8,964 bases of DNA, taken from an uncultured Pseudanabaenaceae cyanobacterium. Its GTDB lineage: Bacteria; Cyanobacteriota; Cyanobacteriia; PCC-9006; JAAUQQ01. Shown piece by piece: positions 1 to 7,005 of the stretch. The notes under the pieces are model-generated. The model was not told the origin of the DNA. It worked only from the letters and a program-made list of their open reading frames with translations, and did not search any database. Location of the stretch: assembly GCA_938015405.1 (NCBI GenBank), contig CALLPZ010000092.1, positions 1 through 8,964 on the forward strand, read 5' to 3'. Both the position numbers and the translations under genes were made by a program. Positions within the stretch are counted from its first letter, which is position 1. The number at the start of each line of letters is the position of its first letter.

Positions 1-1089
1 GTTTCCCTCAACGGCAATGCTCGCGTTGACTACAGCATTATTGATCCAGATCGTAAAGCCAGCATTGAAGCAGCCGAGATTTCTGCAGACCAGGCCAGGC
101 TCACTCTAGAGATCAATCTCTCAGAGCTTCGGCTCACGGTCAGCCAGGCCTACTACAACCTCCAAGAAGCCGATGCACAGGTTGGGATTTCGGAAAAAGC
201 AGTGACCGCAGCACAGCGAAGCCTCAAGGATGCACAGGCCTTAGAGACAGCCGGTGTAGGCACTCGCTTCGCTGTACTCCAGGCCGATGTTCAACTCGCC
301 ATTGAGCAGCAGAATCTAGTCAACAACCTGAGCAATCAACAACAGACTCGCCGCCAGCTAGCCCAGATCCTCAGCACCCCCGAGAAACTCAATCTCACCG
401 TTGCAGATCCCGTTGCGAACGCAGGTAACTGGAGCATGACCTTGGAACAAAGCATCATCCAGGCCTACAAGAACCGGGTGGAACTAGATACCCAACTGCT
501 CCAGCGGGACCTAAGCGAGGCCCAGCGAAAGATTGCACTCTCAACCCTTCGCCCCAATCTGACAGTGTTTGCCCAGGCAGGTCCTGGGGTGGCCTGGAAC
601 TTCAACAGTACCAATCCAGATGAAGGGGCCGATACGAGCTTCGGCATTCGTCAGGCCACCTTGGGCTACCAAACTGGCCTCAATTTTCAATGGCTCTTCG
701 GGGATGGCGGTGCAACCAAAGCTGCCGCCAGGCAACAGGCCTTGAATAAGGCAATCTCTGAAGAAAACTTCGAGGCAGCCCGGGACCAAGTTCGTGTAGA
801 AGTGGAAAATGCCTTCTACGACCTCGCTGCGAACCTACGCAACATTAGTACTTCCGAGCAGGGCGTCGTCCAAGCTGACGAGGCTCTTCGCCTAGCTCGC
901 CTTCGTTTCCAAGCTGGAGTCGGCACCCAAACGGAAGTGGTTGATGCAGAACGTGACCTCACCACATCCGAGGGCAACCGCATTTCCGCCATCCTTAACT
1001 ACAACCGCGCATTGGTCGCCATCGAACGGGCTGTTGGTGTCCCCCTCCTAGCTCCAGAGTTTGAACTCCCGGCTGATCTGGATGATTAA
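1..1089 (+). CDS. TolC-family outer membrane efflux/secretion channel (5' end missing)
   Basis: The reading frame is open from base 1 and runs 362 codons to the TAA at 1087-1089, so the gene starts outside the window. The internal GTG at 202 is not the real start, because coding sequence of the same family lies upstream of it. Members of this family form trimeric outer-membrane and periplasmic tunnels that work with inner-membrane pumps or type I secretion systems. The two-fold OEP repeat is visible: AGVGTRFAVLQADVQLA near partial residues 84-100 is echoed by AGVGTQTEVVDAERDL at about 305-320, each followed by a long polar alpha-helical stretch. Beta segments typical of the barrel appear at about 184-194 (RPNLTVFAQAG) and just before LFGDGGATKAAARQ (about 232-245), the usual strand-to-helix turn. 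The signal peptide and first strands are missing. A strong terminator follows 43 bases downstream, so this is the last gene of its transcript. Substrate and partner pump cannot be told from here. Confidence 0.93.
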   Translation, partial: VSLNGNARVDYSIIDPDRKASIEAAEISADQARLTLEINLSELRLTVSQAYYNLQEADAQVGISEKAVTAAQRSLKDAQALETAGVGTRFAVLQADVQLAIEQQNLVNNLSNQQQTRRQLAQILSTPEKLNLTVADPVANAGNWSMTLEQSIIQAYKNRVELDTQLLQRDLSEAQRKIALSTLRPNLTVFAQAGPGVAWNFNSTNPDEGADTSFGIRQATLGYQTGLNFQWLFGDGGATKAAARQQALNKAISEENFEAARDQVRVEVENAFYDLAANLRNISTSEQGVVQADEALRLARLRFQAGVGTQTEVVDAERDLTTSEGNRISAILNYNRALVAIERAVGVPLLAPEFELPADLDD

Positions 1090-1132
1090 GCTTCACCCTC
1101 TAACGCCATAGCACCGGACCCCAACAACCTCA

Positions 1133-1168
1133 ACGAGGCTCTTCTTCAAAAGAAGGGCCTCGTTTTTT
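1133..1168 (+). terminator. Intrinsic terminator of the TolC-family gene
   Basis: A 14-base-pair stem with a single G-U pair is formed by 1133-1146 (ACGAGGCTCTTCTT) and 1150-1163, with a 3-base loop. It is followed directly by a run of six T (1163-1168). This is a textbook Rho-independent terminator on the + strand, 43 bases after the TolC stop codon. Confidence 0.92.
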
Positions 1169-1395
1169 GAATGGCGATGACCATCAGACAGCAGCAAGGC
1201 ATACAGCCCTGAGCTGCTCACTCCAGCAGAAGGCTGATGCAGCAGGGAATGGAACCAGAGGTGTGGCCGACCTATAGTGAAATTTGGGACTTGGCTGTGA
1301 CATAAAAAAAATGCAGTGACGGACTGCGCAATCCTCAGCTCAGATGCCCCATTTGCTCCCCACCTTGAAAGAGTCCTTTTCATCCCAGAAATATC
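1169..1395. other. Intergenic region upstream of the BCD-family gene
   Basis: No gene is supported here. The stretch lies between the TolC terminator and the next start codon, so it should carry the promoter of the BCD-family gene. I see no clear -35/-10 pair. CATAAA at 1301-1306, followed by an A-tract, is the only AT-rich -10-like site. Two short stems are present: CTGCT/AGCAG (1214-1218 with 1225-1229) and GCAGT/ACTGC (about 1313-1327). Both are too short to interpret. Confidence 0.4.
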
Positions 1396-3027
1396 ATGGC
1401 AACCAGTGATGCTCGCGGCCTCTCCCCCCAAAATCTCCCGCCAGATTTAGGCGCCCGCACCCAACCCAAACTGGGGCTCCTTACCATGGTGCGTCTGGGG
1501 GTATTCAACATGGGCTTGGGCATCATGTCGCTGCTAACCCTCGGCATTCTCAACCGCGTCATGATTGACGAGCTTAAGGTGCCTGCCTTAATTACCGCAG
1601 GGGCGATCGCCGTCCATCAGTTCATGGCCCCTGCCCGCATCTGGTTTGGCCAAATGTCCGATGCCAAGCCCCTCCTGGGCTATCACCGCAGCAGCTACAT
1701 TTGGCTCGGCATTGCCTCCATGGCAGTCAGCGCCTTCATCGCCGTCCAGGTCGTCTGGCAAATTGGTAGCGTCGTCGCTACCCAAGGATGGGGTCCCGCT
1801 GCCTACCCCTGGGTTGGGCTTTTAGCATTCGTCTTTTCCTTCTATGGCTTGGCTCTCGCCTCCACCTCAACCCCCTTCACAGCCTTACTGGTAGACGTCT
1901 CCGACGATGAAACTCAATCCCAACTCGTAGGCATTGGCTGGGGCATGTTGATGCTAGGCATCATCACCGGCGTGGTGATTACTGCAATCGTACTCGGCTC
2001 CCTGGGAGACGAGCCCTCCCTCGCTCAGCTCCGGGCTTCCATCAATCGCCTCTTTGTCATCGCCCCTTCCATCGTGGTCGGCCTCGCCATCCTCAGCACC
2101 TTTGGCATCGAGAAAAAATATTCGCGCCTACAACTCAGGTCTTCTGCCCAAGCTAAACAGACGGTCCCCAACGAGACAGGCAACCGAGAAGACCAAATCA
2201 CCATGGCTAAGGCCCTCAAGGTCCTCACCGCCAGCCGCCAAACGGGCATGTTCTTCTGCTTCTTGCTTGTCCTGAGCCTGAGCCTGTTTATGCAAGATGC
2301 CGTCCTAGAGCCCTACGGCGGACAGGTCTTCGGCATGGCCATTACCGAAACCACCCAGCTCAACGCCTTCTTCGGCATCGGCACCCTCTTCGGCATCATC
2401 GCCACCAGCTTCCTCACGGCCCCCAAGCCCGATTCAGAGAAGATCAAGGCTGCTGTGACCGTTATTAAGGCCAAATTACCAGGTGCCCTAGGAAACGCGA
2501 TCGCCATCCCCGTCCGCATCGCCATGAGCATCCAAGCCCTATTCCCCCGAATCACCAAAAAACAAGCCGTCAAATGGGGTTGCCTCGGCGCCGTCTTCTC
2601 CTTCGTCCTCCTCATCCTCGCCGGCATCCCCGCCCAGCCCCCCTTCCTCAAAGGCGCAGTCCTCTGCCTCGGCCTCGCAGCCGGCGGCCTCACCACCGGC
2701 TCCATCCTCCTCATGCTCGACCTCACCATCGCCGAAACCGCCGGAACCTTCATCGGCGCCTGGGGCCTCGCCCAAGCCATCGCCCGAGGCGGCGCCACCG
2801 TCCTCGGCGGAGCAGTCCTCTCCCTCGGCAAAGTTGTCCTACAAGCCTTCAACGGCGGCACCCTCCCCCCAGACAACCAAATCTTCCCCGCCTACGGCCT
2901 CGTCTTCGCCACCCAAGCCATCGGCATGTTAGTCGCGATCACCCTCCTAGGCCGCATCAACATCCGTGAATTCCAAACCACCGCCCAAGCTGCCATCACC
3001 GCCGCCCTAGAAGGCGACCTAGACTAA
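1396..3027 (+). CDS. BCD/PucC-family MFS membrane protein (chlorophyll-delivery family)
   Basis: This 543-residue polytopic protein matches the PucC/LhaA 'bacteriochlorophyll delivery' branch of the major facilitator superfamily. In purple bacteria these proteins help assemble light-harvesting complexes; cyanobacterial homologues are thought to act in chlorophyll handling, but their exact job is unsettled. Recognisable landmarks are the N-terminal segment VRLGVFNMGLGIMSLLTLG (residues 32-50), the MFS loop-2 region RIWFGQMSDAKPLLGYHRSS (81-100), LLVDVSDDETQSQLVGIGWG (164-183), the family signature MQDAVLEPYGGQVFGM (299-314), and TIAETAGTFIGAWGLAQAIA (444-463). Two hydrophilic loops stand out: 239-280 between the two halves, and about 341-392, a basic loop after a helix of the second half. 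The ATG at 1396 is the first plausible start; no strong Shine-Dalgarno precedes it. From about base 2500 codon use shifts to nearly only C- or A-ending codons. No clear terminator follows. The family call is firm; the substrate is not known. Confidence 0.93.
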   Translation: MATSDARGLSPQNLPPDLGARTQPKLGLLTMVRLGVFNMGLGIMSLLTLGILNRVMIDELKVPALITAGAIAVHQFMAPARIWFGQMSDAKPLLGYHRSSYIWLGIASMAVSAFIAVQVVWQIGSVVATQGWGPAAYPWVGLLAFVFSFYGLALASTSTPFTALLVDVSDDETQSQLVGIGWGMLMLGIITGVVITAIVLGSLGDEPSLAQLRASINRLFVIAPSIVVGLAILSTFGIEKKYSRLQLRSSAQAKQTVPNETGNREDQITMAKALKVLTASRQTGMFFCFLLVLSLSLFMQDAVLEPYGGQVFGMAITETTQLNAFFGIGTLFGIIATSFLTAPKPDSEKIKAAVTVIKAKLPGALGNAIAIPVRIAMSIQALFPRITKKQAVKWGCLGAVFSFVLLILAGIPAQPPFLKGAVLCLGLAAGGLTTGSILLMLDLTIAETAGTFIGAWGLAQAIARGGATVLGGAVLSLGKVVLQAFNGGTLPPDNQIFPAYGLVFATQAIGMLVAITLLGRINIREFQTTAQAAITAALEGDLD

Positions 3028-3274
3028 CATCCACACTTCCCGAAACACCTAGCACCCCAACTCCCCAGCAATGGTTCAACGCCAAAGCCCCCCAAACTGA
3101 AGCAACCCAACCCCTTAGCGAGGGTGACCCATCAGGGACGGAAGCCGTCCCTATGGCTGGGGGGTGGGGAGAGTTCCCCACGGATTTGCCGCCTTGCAGA
3201 TTTGCAGCTCGACCCGCCCCATAGCCCCAACCAGCAACCTCAAACTCCCCAACCGAAAACTTAGCCCCCTCACC
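3028..3274. other. Intergenic region with paired hairpins, C/A-rich
   Basis: This gap separates two co-oriented genes. Outside the hairpin block it is rich in C and A and poor in G on the + strand, continuing the bias of the flanking coding sequence. It has no U-tract terminator and no convincing promoter. Besides the hairpins at 3134-3181 it contains a small direct repeat, TTGCAG at about 3194 and again at about 3202. Confidence 0.5.
3134..3181. repeat. Two adjacent perfect hairpins, possible interspersed repeat element
   Basis: The first hairpin pairs AGGGACGG (3134-3141) with CCGTCCCT (3145-3152) around a 3-base loop. The second pairs GTGGGGA (3164-3170) with TCCCCAC (3175-3181) around a 4-base loop. 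They are 11 bases apart and are followed by GGATTTGCCGCC and a TTGCAG direct repeat. Tight GC-rich palindromes in an intergenic gap are typical of small interspersed repeats in cyanobacterial genomes, but no second copy exists in this window, so multicopy status is inferred. The pair could also attenuate transcription between the two genes, although no T-run follows. Confidence 0.5.
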
Positions 3275-4138
3275 ATGCCCCTCCCCGAAACCTTCTGGCA
3301 GCAAATCCTAACCGCCGCCAAAACCGCCGCCGCCCCCATCGCCCAACGCCAACGCCAAGACTTCCGCAAAGCCCAAGCCCGCACCAAAAGCGACGGCAGC
3401 CTCGTCACCCAAACCGACGAATGGAGCGATCGCCAACTCCGCCAAGCCCTCCAAACCAGCTTCCCCACCCACGGCCTCCTCAGCGAAGAAACCAGCCACA
3501 CCCTCCCCGAAACCGACTGGTGCTGGGTCATCGACCCCCTAGACGGCACCACCAACTTTGCCCGAGGCATCCCCCTCTGGGGAATCTCCCTCGGCCTCCT
3601 CTACAAAGGCACCCCCATCTTCGGCTACGTCGAAATCCCTCCCCTCCACCAAGCCTTCTACGGCTACTGGCCCGAGGCAGCCAACGAACTCGGTTGCCCC
3701 ACCGCCGCCTACTGGACAGACCTCGCAGACCCAACCGGCACCGCCGAAGAAATTCACAGCAACAACGAAGCCCTCAGCCCCAGCCACTGCTTCAGCTTCT
3801 GCACCCGCAGCATCCACGTCCTCAACCACCCCAAACGCCCCGACACAGCATTCCCTTGCAAAATTAGAATGCTAGGCGTTGCCACCTACAACCTACTCAC
3901 CGTAGGCCTTGGCAGCACAATGGGCGGCACTGAAGCCACTCCCAAAATTTGGGACATCGCCGCAACTTGGCCCATCGTTCAAGCCGCCGGAGCCCAGTGG
4001 CATTTCCTCAGCGATGCACCTATTTTTCCCCTCAAAATTAATGAGAACTACAAGGCAACCAATTTTCCTTGCCTAGTCGTCGCCCGCCCCGAACTCACCG
4101 AAGCATTTTCACCCTTTGTGCGATCGCTACTCCCATAA
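3275..4138 (+). CDS. Inositol monophosphatase family protein
   Basis: This 287-residue protein has the full metal-binding set of the IMPase/FIG superfamily, Mg2+-dependent phosphatases acting on inositol phosphates, histidinol phosphate, sugar bisphosphates or PAP. Visible motifs are LLSEE (68-72), whose first Glu matches the metal-binding Glu of animal IMPase, IDPLDGTTNF (86-95) with metal-binding Asp87 and Asp90, and the C-terminal KIWDIAATWPIVQAAG (224-239) with Asp227. Length is normal for the family. I chose ATG 3275 rather than the GTG at 3164: the extra 37 residues would be read straight through the intergenic hairpin, look unlike the family, and push homology away from the N-terminus. 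No clear Shine-Dalgarno is present. Codons up to about 3845 end almost only in C or A; the last third has ordinary mixed codons, though the protein reads intact across the change. Substrate preference cannot be settled from sequence. Confidence 0.92.
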   Translation: MPLPETFWQQILTAAKTAAAPIAQRQRQDFRKAQARTKSDGSLVTQTDEWSDRQLRQALQTSFPTHGLLSEETSHTLPETDWCWVIDPLDGTTNFARGIPLWGISLGLLYKGTPIFGYVEIPPLHQAFYGYWPEAANELGCPTAAYWTDLADPTGTAEEIHSNNEALSPSHCFSFCTRSIHVLNHPKRPDTAFPCKIRMLGVATYNLLTVGLGSTMGGTEATPKIWDIAATWPIVQAAGAQWHFLSDAPIFPLKINENYKATNFPCLVVARPELTEAFSPFVRSLLP

Positions 4139-4172
4139 ACAATCCAGCCCTCTCTCCAGAAAAAGACCAAAC

Positions 4173-4205
4173 AAAAGCCCAGCCACTCAAAGTGACTGGG
4201 CTTTT
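4173..4205. terminator. Bidirectional intrinsic terminator between convergent genes
   Basis: A perfect 10-base-pair outer stem AAAAGCCCAG (4173-4182) / CTGGGCTTTT (4196-4205) encloses, after one mismatch, an inner CACT/AGTG stem with a 3-base loop. On the + strand it lies 34 bases after the phosphatase stop and ends in TTTT. On the - strand the stem is followed by TTTTGTTTGGTCTTTTT, a better T-rich tail, so it can also end transcripts of the 66-residue gene at 4436-4636. Confidence 0.87.
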
Positions 4206-4435
4206 ACGTGATCGGACGTTTCAAATCGCAGAACCTGCTCGCACAACAGAGCTCTAACGATTAATGCACCATCAAACTCATTTTTAGTTGCACAACCAAT
4301 TACAGAACAGCGGTCTTGAAAAGAAGTTCGCTTACTGTGACGCCATCATTCGTGGAATGGCTCAAAACTGGCTGTAACAAACCGACAGCAGCAACTCAAA
4401 CTAGCTAGTCGCAGCTACAAAACTCGGTCCTAAAA
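4206..4435 (-). other. Probable long 3' untranslated region of the 66-residue gene
   Basis: No ORF of note lies here on either strand. If the minus-strand transcript of the small basic protein ends at the hairpin at 4173-4205, this becomes a 3' UTR of about 230 bases. A 10-base perfect palindrome ACTAGCTAGT sits at 4400-4409. I see no nearer terminator on the minus strand. Confidence 0.35.
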
Positions 4436-4636
4436 CTAAACCATGCTGTGGGCAGAAACCCGAGCAGCAACACGGCGCTTGCCAGAACGACGACGAGGAC
4501 CAATCGAAGACAAAGCAGGAGGACGGCCATTGGAAGCACGAATCTCTCGCTTGAACTGATTAATCCGGGAACGCCAGTTGCTCTTGGCTAGGGCCTCAAT
4601 GTCAAAGGCGCGTTCCTTCGAACGATATTCACTCAT
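4436..4636 (-). CDS. Small highly basic protein of unknown function (66 aa)
   Basis: I do not recognise a named family. The protein is soluble, with no membrane segment or signal peptide. An N-terminal half with mixed charge contains KERAFDIEALAKSNWRSRI (about residues 7-25) and looks helical. It is followed by a strongly basic C-terminal part with PRRRSGKRR around 48-56. Such a charge pattern suits binding to nucleic acid, the ribosome or an acidic protein partner, but that is inference. Codon choice is rich in CGT, GCT, GTT and TCT, unlike random antisense sequence and suggestive of a well-expressed gene. The gene faces the phosphatase gene and shares its terminator. Upstream on the minus strand AGAAGAG lies 11 bases before the ATG, a weak ribosome-binding site. 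It may be an ordinary conserved cyanobacterial small protein. Confidence 0.6.
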   Translation of the reverse strand: MSEYRSKERAFDIEALAKSNWRSRINQFKREIRASNGRPPALSSIGPRRRSGKRRVAARVSAHSMV

Positions 4637-5108
4637 ACAAAATCATGCTCTTCTAGGGTTGCAAGGGGGTGCCACCGTCAAAAAGAACTGTCGAAAGCCA
4701 CTGGGCTTATTTCGGCATGGTTGTTCCGGCGTGATTGTAGGCCGGAGAAAACGGTTCAGCCACGATCAGCTTAAATCAAAGGAAACTATGCTGGCTCTCG
4801 CTAACAAAGAGTCATACAGGCCCCATAATGGCCTTATCACTCAACCAGAATAATTTGAAGAAAAGCCGACTTGGGAAGAACCAGCCGAAGGGCGGCAAGC
4901 GCTCTAGTCAGTCAAGAAGGATGTTGCTATCGGCAGAATTCGCTGCCCTTAGCACCCCCGTATTCGGGTTCAAAGCATTGGTCTAATGAAACGACAGCCA
5001 GATGACCTCTCATCTTCGGCAAGGCGTATTACAACTGCTTTGATGGCCCCATTATTACCTCATATTCGACGTTTTGCATAGTATTCCGGACAGTTTGTTC
5101 TGTATTTC
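4637..5108. other. Gene-poor 472-base region between divergent genes
   Basis: This should hold the promoters of the minus-strand small gene and the plus-strand glycosyltransferase. Seen directly: a stem AGCC/GGCT flanked by CGAA/TTCG (4692-4713); a 6-base-pair stem TCCGGC/GCCGGA (4725-4730 with 4741-4746); AGGCC/GGCCT around CCATAAT near 4817-4833; and CCCG/CGGG near 4967-4978. On the minus strand, TACAAT (plus positions 4734-4739) is a 5-of-6 match to a -10 box but has no good -35, and TTGACG (plus 4676-4681) is a 5-of-6 match to a -35 without a good partner. No tRNA fold was found. A short RNA gene cannot be excluded. Confidence 0.4.
4986..5081 (+). CDS. Possible 31-codon leader ORF before the GT39-like gene
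   Basis: An ATG at 4986 opens 31 codons ending in TAG at 5079-5081. It is in the same frame as the GT39-like gene whose ATG is 27 bases further on; the codons between carry no other stop. The peptide is basic (five Arg, one Lys) with a mildly hydrophobic middle (TALMAPLLP). It could be a leader peptide, a chance ORF, or an old N-terminal extension cut by a stop codon. No Shine-Dalgarno supports it, so this is a weak call. Confidence 0.15.
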   Translation: MKRQPDDLSSSARRITTALMAPLLPHIRRFA

Positions 5109-6899
5109 ATGGCTGATCCCCAGAAAGTGTCCTCCCGGTCCGCTCTCACAGCTGGCTTCAAGCTATTGCTCGTGGTTGCCATCATCCTCGGAGTTTTCTT
5201 CCGTTTTTGGCACATAGATCGCAAGGTTTACTGGATCGATGAGGTCCATACTTCTTTACGATCTGTGGGTTACAGCCGCAGCGAGTTTGTGGAGCAGGTA
5301 CCTCGAGATCGCCCGCTCTCCATCGAAGAATTTCATCAGTTCCAACGCCTCAGCCCAGCTCGGGGCTGGGACAACAGCCTCGCAGCCTTGGCCCAGAATG
5401 CAGAGCATACACCGCTCTATTACCTACTGGTCCGTCTGGCCATGACCCTCTTTGGTAGCGGCATTGGGGTGAGCAGGGCTGTAGCGGCAGTCTTTAGCCT
5501 GTTATGCCTGCCCAGCATCTATTTTCTGTGCCAACAACTGTGGCGATACGGCGATCGCAAGCAAGCTGAATTCCAGACAACCCATAACGCCACATCTGGC
5601 TCAGCCTCTCCAGGCTCAAGCATCAATTTTGAATTGGTCGGCGGTTTAGCCCTCCTCCTCCTCGCCCTATCGCCTCTGCAAATCCTCTATGCCCAGGAAG
5701 CCAGGCAATACAGCCTCTATGGGCTAATGACGCTTGCCTCCAGTGCAGCGTTATTTCAGTCTCTAGGGCGTCACCGCACAGGCAAGCAGAGCTGGTTGAT
5801 GACCTGGTGGCCCTATGCCCTCAGTGCCAGCCTGCTGCTCTATAGCCATCTCATCGGAGCCTTGGTGATTGTGACCCAGGGGATTTACACCCTGATAGTG
5901 CAGCGACGGGCATGGCGAGGACAGCTCCTGGCGGCAGGGGTGGCGATCGCCAGCCTACTGCCCTGGATTGCCCTCTATTTTGCTAATGCCAGCTACATCG
6001 GCGCCTGGACGGGGCGAGATATTGGACTCGGAACCTTAGCCCAACGTTGGTTATTGAACCTCAGCAGCGTTTGGTTTGATTTCCAGGTACGTTTTCCGGG
6101 TGTGCAGCTATTCGATGTCGAGCGAGGGCAGGATTTAGCCGTTCTGGAGCAGCCCGTGGTTTGGCTAGCGGGGGGATTTTTTGTGGCGTTGGCGATCGCC
6201 AGCCTAGTCCTGGTGTGGCGTCATCTCCCCAAACAAATCTCAACCTTTGTCCTACTCCTCGTCATATTGCCCAGCGGTCTGCTGTTGATACCAGACCTTC
6301 TTAGCGGCGGGCAGCGGACCGGCATCGCCCGTTACCTATTGCCCTCCTATCTGGGCATTACTCTTGCTGTTGCCTATGGGCTCGCCTGGCTATTACAACA
6401 GCGTCGCTCCTGGCTGGGTCTGAGCCTCAAGCATTGGGGAGAATCACTCCTCGCCCTGCTTCTGGTCCTCAGCATTTTCAGCAACAGCATGAGCGCCCAA
6501 GCAAACACTTGGTGGAATAAATACAGCTGCTTCTACGATGCAGCCGTGGCGGAGCAGATTAATCAAACCGAGGGTGCGATCGTCATTAGCAGTCCTCGTC
6601 GAGCCAGTCGCCTCCTAGCCCTCAGCTATCAATTGGAGCCGGAGACGCCGCTGTGGTTTGTCGGGGAAGCAGGACTCGATCATGACAAAACTCAGTTGGC
6701 GTTACCCGAACAGTTCAAAACCCTATTTTTGTTTCGTCCCTCCGGGAAATTAGTCGAAACACTCAACGCCAATTCTGCCTATGCCATTGAAACCGTTTTC
6801 GAGGCAGGGCATCTCTGGAAAATCAATGTCGTAGAACCGATCGCCGCTATCGACAGTTCAGAAAATCCCATGCGGCGATGCATCGAGCTCTTGGGATGA
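5109..6899 (+). CDS. GT39/ArnT-like polytopic membrane glycosyltransferase (GT-C fold)
   Basis: This 596-residue membrane protein has the plan of the PMT/ArnT (GT39) group, enzymes that move a sugar from a polyprenyl-phosphate carrier to a lipid, glycan or protein outside the cytoplasm. Helix 1 (about 16-33) leads to an outer loop with YWIDEVHT (41-48); Asp44-Glu45 occupies the place of the catalytic acidic pair of GT-C enzymes. NAEHTPLYYLL (97-107) matches the 'H-x-P-L-Y-Y' element that follows, and SPLQILYAQEARQYSLYG (188-205) is the conserved segment seen in bacterial members. Roughly ten to eleven hydrophobic helices run to about residue 458, then a soluble domain of about 135 residues, probably on the outer face. 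The ATG at 5109 directly precedes the first helix and is used because an in-frame stop lies at 5079; no Shine-Dalgarno is visible. A second large membrane protein follows after 106 bases. Donor and acceptor are unknown. Confidence 0.87.
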   Translation: MADPQKVSSRSALTAGFKLLLVVAIILGVFFRFWHIDRKVYWIDEVHTSLRSVGYSRSEFVEQVPRDRPLSIEEFHQFQRLSPARGWDNSLAALAQNAEHTPLYYLLVRLAMTLFGSGIGVSRAVAAVFSLLCLPSIYFLCQQLWRYGDRKQAEFQTTHNATSGSASPGSSINFELVGGLALLLLALSPLQILYAQEARQYSLYGLMTLASSAALFQSLGRHRTGKQSWLMTWWPYALSASLLLYSHLIGALVIVTQGIYTLIVQRRAWRGQLLAAGVAIASLLPWIALYFANASYIGAWTGRDIGLGTLAQRWLLNLSSVWFDFQVRFPGVQLFDVERGQDLAVLEQPVVWLAGGFFVALAIASLVLVWRHLPKQISTFVLLLVILPSGLLLIPDLLSGGQRTGIARYLLPSYLGITLAVAYGLAWLLQQRRSWLGLSLKHWGESLLALLLVLSIFSNSMSAQANTWWNKYSCFYDAAVAEQINQTEGAIVISSPRRASRLLALSYQLEPETPLWFVGEAGLDHDKTQLALPEQFKTLFLFRPSGKLVETLNANSAYAIETVFEAGHLWKINVVEPIAAIDSSENPMRRCIELLG

Positions 6900-7005
6900 C
6901 CGAAGATGCCACGACGGATAGGGTATGCCCCTCCCAATAGCATCAAGTATCCAACGGGAAAACCTCCCCCAAACCAGGCCTGAATGAATTTGCCAAGCCA
7001 ACAGA
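6900..7005 (+). other. Short intergenic spacer within a probable two-gene unit
   Basis: The 106 bases between the two membrane-protein genes show no terminator hairpin with a T-run and no clear promoter. This is compatible with co-transcription of 5109-6899 and 7006-8730, without proving it. Confidence 0.4.

Noticed and set aside
202..1089. GTG at 202 as the start of the TolC-family gene
   Set aside because: The frame is open to base 1 and the upstream residues continue the family pattern (first strands and helix), so the gene is truncated by the window edge.
2313..2876. 187-codon open frame on the minus strand inside the BCD-family gene
   Set aside because: The strong A/C bias of the + strand removes most stop codons from other frames here, producing long shadow frames. 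The predicted product is low-complexity, rich in Arg, Ala and Pro.
3164..3274. 37-residue N-terminal extension of the phosphatase starting at a GTG
   Set aside because: It would be translated through the second hairpin and non-coding gap, does not look like the family N-terminus, and the ATG at 3275 gives a normal-length protein.
3421..3875. Overlapping + frames inside the phosphatase gene rich in Pro, Arg, His or Ser
   Set aside because: Same cause: shadows of the biased coding sequence, while the true frame carries all the IMPase motifs.
4578..4853. 91-codon + frame overlapping the 66-residue minus-strand gene
   Set aside because: Its first part is antisense to the better-supported small gene, its composition looks random, and no domain or ribosome-binding site is seen.
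4960..4990. GGGTTCAAAGC segment resembling a tRNA T-loop
   Set aside because: No matching acceptor, D or anticodon stems could be drawn around it.
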